In this document: in pieces, positions 8,684 to 15,666 of the stretch
Layout: every line of letters begins with the position of its first letter
Position numbering within the stretch: the stretch's first letter is position 1
From: JAJFUV01 sp964561215
Lineage (GTDB): Bacteria > Acidobacteriota > Terriglobia > Bryobacterales > Bryobacteraceae
Length of the DNA stretch: 48,262 bases
NCBI GenBank assembly: GCA_964561215.1
Contig: CAZLOS010000025.1
Span: 1-48,262 of the forward strand
Reading direction: 5' to 3'
Notes under the pieces: generated by a model
What the model was told of the DNA's origin: nothing
Databases searched by the model: none
What the model saw: the letters and a program-made list of their open reading frames with translations, nothing else
Translations under genes and position numbers: made by a program

Positions 8684-9903
8684 AAGAGCATCCCGGCGAT
8701 GCATGCAGACATGAAATTGGCCATGGTTCCGGCGGCCACCGCGCGCAAACCCAACCGCGCCAAATCCGACTTCCGGTTGGGCGCCAGCGCGCCGATGCCG
8801 CCGATTTGTATAGCAATGGAGCTGAAATTGGCGAAACCGCACAACGCGTACGTAGCGATGGTGAACGAGCGCGGGTCAAGCTGCGGCTGGAGGGGCCCCA
8901 ACTGCAGGAAGGCCACGAATTCGTTCAGCACCAGGCGCGTTCCCAGCAAGTTGCCGACGGTGAAGGCATCCTTCCAACTCACTCCCATCAGCCAGGCTAC
9001 CGGGGCAAAGATGTAACCGAACAATGTTTCAAGCGACGAAGGCAGCCATCCCAAAAACGGCAGAGTGTGGGCCCAGCCGAGAATGCCGTTCACCATGGCG
9101 ATGAGCGCCAGGAAGGCGATCAGCATACCGCCGATGTTGAGGGCCAGGTGCAACCCGTCGCCGGCGCCTCGCGCCGCCGCGTCGATCACGTTCACGCCCG
9201 GCCGTTCCACTTCCACCTTTACTTTGCCGGCGGTCTCGGGCGTGCCGGTTTCGGGGACGAAGATCTTGGCCAGCATGATGGTCGCCGGCGCCGTCATGAT
9301 CACAGCGGTCAGCAGGTGCTTGATGTCCACTCCGGCGATCTTCACGTAAGCCGCCATCACGGCGCCGGAAACGTGGGCCATGCCGCTCGTCATGACCGTG
9401 AACAACTCCGACTCGGTCATGTTGGCCAGGAACGGGCGGATGGTCAGCGGCGCTTCGGTCTGGCCCATGAAGATGCTGGCGGCGACATTGGTGGATTCCG
9501 CGCCGCTGGCGCCCATGACCCGCTGCATCACTACCGCCATGCCGCGCACGAACACCTGCATGACGCCGAAGTAGTACAGGATGGCGAAGAACGCCGCGAT
9601 GAAAATGACGATGGGCAGCACCTGGAAGGCAAACACCACGCCGAAAGGCCCGCTCTTGGCCCCGAGCGGCCCGAACACGAACTGGCTGCCGGACTCGGCG
9701 TAGGCCAGCAAGGCATTCACCCCCGTGCTGGCGTACTGGAACAGCTTGCCGAAGTCCGTCTTCAGCACCAGGAACGCAAAGGCGAACTGCAGACCCAGGC
9801 CCCAGGCGAGCAGGCTGAGTTTGATGGCGCGCTTATGCTTGGACACCAGAAACGCCGCGAGCAGAATCGCGACCAGACCCAGCAGTCCGGTGAAGCGCTC
9901 CAT
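8680..9903 (-). CDS. nupC: NupC-family concentrative nucleoside transporter
   Basis: 407 aa integral membrane protein of the CNT family, which imports nucleosides with H+ or Na+. Visible: N-terminal helices, the substrate and re-entrant loop motifs GQTEAPLTIRPF and SGMAHVSG, and the C-terminal CGFANFSSIAIQIGGIGA block that forms the second half of the binding site. There are hydrophobic segments throughout, with one charged loop near residues 220-240. It starts 10 nt after the phosphorylase stop and overlaps punA by 4 nt. The position between two phosphorylases shows that imported nucleosides are broken down directly. There is no clear Shine-Dalgarno, so coupling to the upstream gene is likely. 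Confidence 0.95.
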   Translation of the reverse strand: MERFTGLLGLVAILLAAFLVSKHKRAIKLSLLAWGLGLQFAFAFLVLKTDFGKLFQYASTGVNALLAYAESGSQFVFGPLGAKSGPFGVVFAFQVLPIVIFIAAFFAILYYFGVMQVFVRGMAVVMQRVMGASGAESTNVAASIFMGQTEAPLTIRPFLANMTESELFTVMTSGMAHVSGAVMAAYVKIAGVDIKHLLTAVIMTAPATIMLAKIFVPETGTPETAGKVKVEVERPGVNVIDAAARGAGDGLHLALNIGGMLIAFLALIAMVNGILGWAHTLPFLGWLPSSLETLFGYIFAPVAWLMGVSWKDAFTVGNLLGTRLVLNEFVAFLQLGPLQPQLDPRSFTIATYALCGFANFSSIAIQIGGIGALAPNRKSDLARLGLRAVAAGTMANFMSACIAGMLL

Positions 9904-9913
9904 GGGAGGCGAC

Positions 9914-11218
9914 CTAGCCGACCACTTCGAGGATCAGCGCGCGCTCTTCTCCGGCGCTGGAGGAGATGTGGAAAGCATCCTCGATGAGTCCCGCGGCCTC
10001 GTCCAGCCCGTCTTCCTTGGTGTAGTAGAGACGCGCCAGCACCCCGCCGGCGTCCACTCGCTGTCCGACCTTCACTTCCAGGATGACGCCGACAGCCGGA
10101 TCGACCACGTCGTCCTTCTTGCTGCGTCCGGCGCCGATCATGGCGGAAGCGCGGCCGATGTCTTCGGCGTCGATGGCGGTGACGAAACCCGCGCGCGGCG
10201 AAGTGATTTCGCGGGCGCCCAGCGCATTCGGCAGCAACTCGAACTTGTCGAGCACCCGCGGATCGCCGCCTTGCGCCTTGATGACTTCCTTGAACTTGCG
10301 GTAGCCCGAGCCGTCCAGCAGCCTGGCCTGCGCCACTTCACGGGCATCCTCGAGTGTCTTTGCGGCCTTGCCGAGGTAGATCATTCGCGCGGCCAACTCC
10401 AGCGAGAGGCGGGTCAAATCCACCGGGCCGGCGTTCTGCAAGGTCTGGGAAGCCTCCATGACCTCCAGCGCATTGCCAATGGCATACCCAAGCGGCTGGT
10501 TCATGTCGGTGATCAGCGCCTGGACCCGTTTGTCCATGCGACGGCCGATAGTCACCATGGCCTGTGCCAACCTGCGGGCGTCCATCTGTCTTTTCATGAA
10601 CGCGCCTGTGCCGCATTTCACGTCGAGCACGATGGCATCCAGGCCCACAGCCAGTTTCTTCGACATGATCGAGGAAGCAATCAGGGGAACGGACTCGATC
10701 GTGGCAGTGACATCACGCAGGCTGTACAGCTTCCCGTCGGCCGGAGCCACCTCGGGCGTCTGCCCGATGAAGGCCAAACCCAGCTGTTTCAGTTGCTCGC
10801 GGAACTCGTCGATAGTGAGGTTGGTGCGGAAACCGGGAATGGACTCCAGTTTGTCCAGCGTTCCGCCGGTATGGCCCAAGGCGCGCCCCGAAATCATGGG
10901 CACCACTACCCCGGCCGCCGCCGCCAAAGGCGCGGCGATGAGGCTGGTCTTGTCGCCCACGCCGCCGGTCGAGTGCTTGTCCACTTTGACGCCCGGCACG
11001 CCGGACAAGTCCACGGTCGCACCGGAACCCAACATGCAATTCGTGAGGACAGTGACCTCGCGGTCCGTCATGCCGGCGAAATATACGGCCATGAGGAAGG
11101 CGGACATCTGGTAGTCAGGAATCTCATCCCTGGTATAGCCCTCGACGAGATAGACAATCTCTTCCGGGGACAGTTCTTCGCCGTCCCGCTTCCGGTGGAT
11201 CAGGTCGACAGTTCTCAT
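9914..11218 (-). CDS. deoA: Pyrimidine-nucleoside / thymidine phosphorylase
   Basis: 434 aa. It phosphorolyses thymidine, deoxyuridine or uridine to base plus (deoxy)ribose-1-phosphate. The family signature KHSTGGVGDKTSL is at 81-93; the SxxxSKKLA substrate segment (ASSIMSKKLA) and DVKCGTGAFMK follow; the C-terminal alpha/beta domain ends with VDAGGVLARLYY. Length and the Lys-rich motif match both DeoA and Pdp, and sequence alone does not separate thymidine-specific from broad pyrimidine activity. The presence of cdd, which makes uridine, favours a broad Pdp-like role. It is the first gene of the five-gene operon; its start lies only 133 nt from the divergent gene at 11352, so both promoters share this short gap. 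Confidence 0.94.
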   Translation of the reverse strand: MRTVDLIHRKRDGEELSPEEIVYLVEGYTRDEIPDYQMSAFLMAVYFAGMTDREVTVLTNCMLGSGATVDLSGVPGVKVDKHSTGGVGDKTSLIAAPLAAAAGVVVPMISGRALGHTGGTLDKLESIPGFRTNLTIDEFREQLKQLGLAFIGQTPEVAPADGKLYSLRDVTATIESVPLIASSIMSKKLAVGLDAIVLDVKCGTGAFMKRQMDARRLAQAMVTIGRRMDKRVQALITDMNQPLGYAIGNALEVMEASQTLQNAGPVDLTRLSLELAARMIYLGKAAKTLEDAREVAQARLLDGSGYRKFKEVIKAQGGDPRVLDKFELLPNALGAREITSPRAGFVTAIDAEDIGRASAMIGAGRSKKDDVVDPAVGVILEVKVGQRVDAGGVLARLYYTKEDGLDEAAGLIEDAFHISSSAGEERALILEVVG

Positions 11219-11339
11219 TCTGTTTCTGTGACCCTAAGCCTACCATGCTATTCGGTTGAAAGTAAAGGACGAGTTGGGGTGTCCGGCCCCCTTGTGCCAG
11301 CCGGATATGGATGGCTGGCTCCCTCTTTCGCGCCGGCGA

Positions 11340-11345
11340 TACAAT
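11340..11345 (+). promoter_or_regulatory. Putative -10 hexamer TACAAT, leaderless spacing
   Basis: TACAAT ends 7 nt before GTG 11352, so transcription would begin at or next to the start codon. No Shine-Dalgarno is present and no TTGACA-like -35 is seen at normal spacing. Confidence 0.4.
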
Positions 11346-11351
11346 TGTCTG

Positions 11352-12815
11352 GTGCGACGCCGGCTATGGTTGGGCCTTATCGGCATCCCGGTGATGTTCG
11401 TCGAATCCTGCGGCCGGGGCGACGGCGTGAAGACAGGTGCCGGCGCCTGGGTGGAGCATCGGGATGCAAAGGGCTTCAGTGTGCGGCTCCCGGAGAGGTG
11501 GAGGGCCGAGGTTGGCGATGGGGGGCTGGTGGTGCTTCGCGACCCCGCGGGCGCAGGACAAGTCCTGGTCCAGCCGTTCTTTCTGAATCATCGCAGCCGG
11601 GCTCTGGATTGGCTGGCCCAGGCGCCGGTGCGGTTGGGCATTGCGTTGCCAGCCTCGCGGATCTTACGCACGGCGCAAGTCCGTAAACGGCCGGACGAGG
11701 CTGCCGCGGCGGCGTCCTACGCGAGCGCCTCCGGACCGGGGGTAGCCAGTCTGCTTTGTTCCATCGCCGGCAGCAGCGGCATGCTCTACGCCATTGCCGC
11801 GCCGGAGGCTGAGTTCGCCGCACTCAAGCCGTCCCTTCTGCGCATAGTGAGAAGCTTCCGGTACACCGAAACGTCGCGTCCGGCACCTGAGTTCGCGACC
11901 TTCAGCGACCCCAAGGAGGGCGCCTTCACGGTTGACGTGCCGCGCGGCTGGACCACGGCAGGTGGGCTCTACCGCTTCGCTGCGACGGACACCCGGCCGT
12001 ATCTGCTGGTGGAATCGCCCGACGGCAAGATTCGCATTACCATCGGCGACCGCGAAACGCCATCCTTTACGGTCCCGAATCCCATGCTGGCCGCGGCCGG
12101 TTTTACCGAGGGCCGCTGGTACTCGCCCGGCTATGGGGTCAACCTGCGGGTGTGGCCCTACATGAAAGGATCGGACTTCGCAGCCGCGTACGTGGATCGC
12201 AAGTTCGCCTCGACGTGCGGGGTGGTACAGATTGCCGAAAGACGGGACCGGCCCGATCTGGACGCACACCTCGGGTTGGCGAGTTCGCATGATGGCGGGA
12301 TGCAAGGGACGATCATGACCGGAGAGGTGGCGTTCACATGCGGGGAAGGCGCCACGCCCCGAAGAGGCTACTACCTGGCGGGCACTGAGACAGGCTCGGC
12401 GTATGGCACCGGCATCTGGAACGTTCAGTACCTATACGGGTACCTGGCCGGCGACGATACGGTCGAACTGGCCGGCGCGGTGCTGGCCCGCCTGGTTGCC
12501 AGTTCTCGTGTAAACCCGCAGTGGGCGGCGATGCAGAGCAGCACGGGCCGCCAGCCGCAGGAAATCGTATCCCGAACGGGCGACGAGGTTTCTCGCGTAC
12601 TCGAAATGAACTACTGGAAAAGGCGGCGGGTGCAGAGCAGCGTTCGCGGGCAGTGGTCCAATATGGTCCTCGGCTTGACCGAGGCCGTCGATCCGGAGAC
12701 CGGCCAGACGTGGAAGGCCGCTTCCGGCCACAATTACTACTGGAGTAGGGAGACGGCGGATGCCACCGGCTACGAGCGGCCGGATACGGACTTTTCACCG
12801 CTCAAGGAATGGTGA
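11352..12815 (+). CDS. Exported protein of unknown function
   Basis: 487 aa from GTG 11352. The frame opens earlier (11256), but the export signal begins here: RRRLW, a hydrophobic stretch, then FVESC, which is only a poor lipobox. After the signal come two halves that both start with a short beta-rich module (GFSVRLPERWRAEV and GAFTVDVPRGWTTAG), reminiscent of the PsbP-like or lipoprotein domains that bind membrane lipids or small ligands. The C-terminal third is rich in Arg, Gln and Tyr (QTWKAASGHNYYWS). I cannot name a family. It is followed after 22 nt by the Tat-exported hydrolase gene and probably shares its transcript. The protein is likely real from codon use, length and signal. Confidence 0.7.
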   Translation: MRRRLWLGLIGIPVMFVESCGRGDGVKTGAGAWVEHRDAKGFSVRLPERWRAEVGDGGLVVLRDPAGAGQVLVQPFFLNHRSRALDWLAQAPVRLGIALPASRILRTAQVRKRPDEAAAAASYASASGPGVASLLCSIAGSSGMLYAIAAPEAEFAALKPSLLRIVRSFRYTETSRPAPEFATFSDPKEGAFTVDVPRGWTTAGGLYRFAATDTRPYLLVESPDGKIRITIGDRETPSFTVPNPMLAAAGFTEGRWYSPGYGVNLRVWPYMKGSDFAAAYVDRKFASTCGVVQIAERRDRPDLDAHLGLASSHDGGMQGTIMTGEVAFTCGEGATPRRGYYLAGTETGSAYGTGIWNVQYLYGYLAGDDTVELAGAVLARLVASSRVNPQWAAMQSSTGRQPQEIVSRTGDEVSRVLEMNYWKRRRVQSSVRGQWSNMVLGLTEAVDPETGQTWKAASGHNYYWSRETADATGYERPDTDFSPLKEW

Positions 12816-12837
12816 CGGAAGAAGACAGGAGGGGCTC

Positions 12838-15288
12838 TTGACGGATCGGCGGGCATTTTTGCGGGCTTCGGCGGCGGCGGCCGCCAGTGTCGCTTTGCCG
12901 GCTCAGGGCATGGCGCGGGTTTTCGTTCAGCCGATGGGCGGGGCCGGATTCAAGCGGCGGTTGGCCGAGCGCGAAATGCTGCGGGGCTTGCGGAAGCTGG
13001 GCTTTCCGGCGGACCTGGGATCCGGCACGACGGCCGATATTCGGATCAGCTTCGCCATCGAGACGGGCGGAGCGGCGGAATCGTACCGCATCGTGCGCGA
13101 CGGCAAAGGGGCGCGGCTGGCAGCTCCGAATGAGCAGGCCCTGCTCTATGCCGTCTTCGACTTCCTCGAACGTCAGGGCGCGTTCTTCGGCATCGACGGC
13201 GAGAGTTACCCCATCGACCGGCCGCGAGCGCTGGAGTTGCCGCCCGAAAACCAGCCCTGGGCGTCCGCGCCTCGCTTCGCGGTGCGGGGCCTGCTGCCGT
13301 GGCCGGACTTCCTCAACTGCATCACGGTCTACAACGAGGAGGACTTCCGCGCCTATTTCGAAGCCATGCTGCGCATGCGCTTCAACACCTTCGGCATGCA
13401 CGTTTACACGACCGAGAAACAGTGGGCCGAGTCCTATCTCTCCTTCGAGTTCGGCGGCGTAGGACACATCTCCTTTCTCGACACCACGGCGACCAGCCGC
13501 TGGGGCTACCTTCCGCAGCGCACTTCGCACTTCGGCATGGGCGCCGGCCAGTTTTACGATTCCGAAGTCCTCGGCAGCGACTCGACGCGGCTGGCGCGCG
13601 ACACCTGGGAGGCGGCCGGCCGCGCGCGCACCTTGCTCCGCGACGCTTACGCCTATGCCGCCCGGCTCGGCATCCGCACCGGCATCGGATTCGAACCCTA
13701 CCGGATCCCCGACGAGATTTTCCGCGCCCTGCCGCCCGAGGTGAGGATCGACAAGCCCGTGGCCGGTGTGCGGTTCGATGTGGAATCGGTCACCGCCCGC
13801 AAGTTGCTTGAAGCGCGCCTGGCGCAACTGCTCGAAGCCTATCCGCAAGTCAATTATGTGTGGTTGTGGGAAGACGAGGAGATGAACTGGCAGAGCCGCA
13901 AAACGGGAATCCCGCTTTCGGTGACGCCGTTCCTCCAAGCGCACGATTTTCTGCGGCGGCACGCCCCTGGCAAGCGGCTGGTGGTGTCCGGCTGGGGCGG
14001 CGTGGCTCGCCATTTCGAGGACTTCCACAGGCGCCTGCCTGGCGACGTGATTTTTTCCTGCCTGAGCGATTCGCTCGGGTGGGACCCGGTGCACGAAGTC
14101 TTCGGCAAGCTGGAAGGCCGCGAGCGCTGGCCGATCCCGTGGCTGGAGGACGACCCCGGCATGTGGCTCACCCAGCTTCACGTGCACCGGTTCAACGGGG
14201 ACTTGAAACGCGCGGAGGATTTCGGCTGCCAGGGATTCATGGGCATCCACTGGCGCCACCGCGTCGTGGACATTACCGCCGGCTTCCAGGCGCGTGGGAG
14301 CTGGAAGGCCGCTCCCACGCCTGAAGACTACTACCAGGCGTATGCGCGCAGCCAGGCTTCCGGCAGCCGTGCCGGCAAGCTGGCCGCCACTCTCGAAGAC
14401 GCCGATCGCAACCGCACAATCCTGTCGAGCTATGCCGGCAAAGGTCCAGATGGGCACGTGCGGACCGACGCCTATTCGGGCGACTACAGCGAGGCCTTCG
14501 AATACTGGCGCGACTACGAGCCTTCCGCTGAAATCCTGCAATCCCAGAAACAAGTGGCCGGAGTTTTGCGTGCGCTCGCCGATGGCGCGACCTCGGCTTT
14601 CGAGAAAGAGCGCCTGGAATACATCACGCGGCACATCGAGTTCCAGGTCCCGTACGCGGAAGCCTGGACGCTGGCGCACAAGCTGCACCACACTCTGAAA
14701 GAAGCGGGGGCTCTAAAGAAGGAGGGTAAGCCGGCGGAGGCGCGGGAGAAGGTTTTGAGGCAGGGCGTTCCCGTGTGGCTCGAACTGGCGCCGCAGGTGC
14801 GCATGGCGATGCTGCACTTCCAGCGGATCGTGGCCACTCGCAACGACCTCGGCACGCTCGCCAGCATGCAGAACAAGTTTGTGCGCCTGGCGCTCTACCG
14901 TTTGCGCCTGTCGATCCAGGAGTATCTGGGCGAATTGCCGCTGGAAGTGGATCGGACGTTCGCAGAAACGGTTCGCGCCGATGCGACCGCGCCGGCGCGC
15001 GTGTTCCTGCCTACGCGCCCCACCATGCTGGGCAAAGGCGAGAAGGTCAGGGTGAATATCGTCGTGACCGGCGGAGCGAACCCTGCCGGCGTGGTGCTGC
15101 ACACACGCGCGCGCGACGCCGGGACCTGGAAAGTCACACCGGCCGTGCTCGCGGGCCGCCGCACTTACACGGCCACGCTGGGCCCGTTCCCACCCGAAGC
15201 CGAACTGGTGGACTATTACGTCACGGCGGGCAACCTGAGCGCCCCGGCAGACGCGCCCACGCATTTGTATACGGTCACGATGACGTAG
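12838..15288 (+). CDS. Tat-exported putative glycoside hydrolase with GH67N/GH20b-like N-terminal domain
   Basis: 816 aa. The start is TTG 12838: AGGAGG at 12827-12832 stands 5 nt before it and the product opens with a twin-arginine signal (TDRRAFLRAS, then an Ala-rich core). Residues about 25-130 resemble the small domain that precedes alpha-glucuronidase or hexosaminidase barrels (SYRIVRDG, NEQALLYAVFDFLERQGAFF). A TIM-barrel-like region follows, with MRFNTFGMHVYTTEKQW, NYVWLWEDEEMNW (a candidate acidic active site) and FMGIHWRHR. The end is a beta-sandwich (about 720-816). I cannot assign a CAZy family or substrate. The gene lies 22 nt after an exported protein and 375 nt before a GH116 gene, suggesting a carbohydrate-degrading locus. 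Confidence 0.75.
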   Translation: MTDRRAFLRASAAAAASVALPAQGMARVFVQPMGGAGFKRRLAEREMLRGLRKLGFPADLGSGTTADIRISFAIETGGAAESYRIVRDGKGARLAAPNEQALLYAVFDFLERQGAFFGIDGESYPIDRPRALELPPENQPWASAPRFAVRGLLPWPDFLNCITVYNEEDFRAYFEAMLRMRFNTFGMHVYTTEKQWAESYLSFEFGGVGHISFLDTTATSRWGYLPQRTSHFGMGAGQFYDSEVLGSDSTRLARDTWEAAGRARTLLRDAYAYAARLGIRTGIGFEPYRIPDEIFRALPPEVRIDKPVAGVRFDVESVTARKLLEARLAQLLEAYPQVNYVWLWEDEEMNWQSRKTGIPLSVTPFLQAHDFLRRHAPGKRLVVSGWGGVARHFEDFHRRLPGDVIFSCLSDSLGWDPVHEVFGKLEGRERWPIPWLEDDPGMWLTQLHVHRFNGDLKRAEDFGCQGFMGIHWRHRVVDITAGFQARGSWKAAPTPEDYYQAYARSQASGSRAGKLAATLEDADRNRTILSSYAGKGPDGHVRTDAYSGDYSEAFEYWRDYEPSAEILQSQKQVAGVLRALADGATSAFEKERLEYITRHIEFQVPYAEAWTLAHKLHHTLKEAGALKKEGKPAEAREKVLRQGVPVWLELAPQVRMAMLHFQRIVATRNDLGTLASMQNKFVRLALYRLRLSIQEYLGELPLEVDRTFAETVRADATAPARVFLPTRPTMLGKGEKVRVNIVVTGGANPAGVVLHTRARDAGTWKVTPAVLAGRRTYTATLGPFPPEAELVDYYVTAGNLSAPADAPTHLYTVTMT

Positions 15289-15296
15289 GAGGAGGT
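15287..15296 (+). promoter_or_regulatory. Strong Shine-Dalgarno that now serves a broken frame
   Basis: AGGAGGAGGT sits just after the upstream stop codon and 2 nt before ATG 15299. It opens a frame (MPINPLTRR) that is out of phase with the recognisable radical SAM tail, so a once-functional gene start has been separated from its body. Confidence 0.5.
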
Positions 15297-15298
15297 AT

Positions 15299-15653
15299 AT
15301 GCCGATCAACCCGCTCACGCGCCGCGTATTATCCGGAAGCCGCCGCGGCAGCCATCGCGGAGATGCACCGGCAGGTGGGAGAGTTGGTGGTGGACGAGCG
15401 TGGCATCGCGCTTCGCGGGCTCATCGTCCGCCACCTGGTGCTGCCGCAGAACATCGCCGGTACCGACAAGTTCGTCTCTTGGGTAGCTTCGAAATTGACC
15501 CGGTCGACGTACGTGAACATCATGGCGCAGTACCGGCCGGAGCATAACGCGCACCGCTACCCGGAGCTTAGCCGCCGGATCAGCACGGCCGAATACCGGC
15601 AGGCTCTCGATTGGGCCCGCGAGGCAGGACTGACGCGCCTGGATAACAGGTAG
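15299..15653 (+). pseudogene. C-terminal remnant of a PflA-like (COG1313-type) radical SAM protein
   Basis: From about 15330 the frame reads YYPEAAAAAIAEMHRQVG, LRGLIVRHLVLPQNIAGT, STYVNIMAQYRP and ends LTRLDNR. This matches the last 110 residues of putative pyruvate-formate-lyase-activating-like radical SAM proteins of about 300 aa. The part with the CxxxCxxC cluster site is missing. A well-placed ATG with an ideal ribosome site exists at 15299 but in a different frame, so the 5' part has been lost by deletion and the junction is frameshifted. An internal ATG at 15363 could give a 96-aa peptide, but without the cluster site it cannot be a radical SAM enzyme. Neighbours are two exported glycoside hydrolases that do not explain it. 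Confidence 0.75.
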
Positions 15654-15666
15654 ACTAACCTCTAGC

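Noticed and set aside
9725..11686. A 653-codon plus-strand open frame opposite the pyrimidine phosphorylase
   Set aside because: Antisense of nupC/deoA; no recognisable motif and it also crosses the start of the next real gene.
12802..14691. A 629-codon minus-strand frame opposite the Tat hydrolase
   Set aside because: The plus frame has the Tat signal, ribosome site and domain pattern; the minus frame has none.
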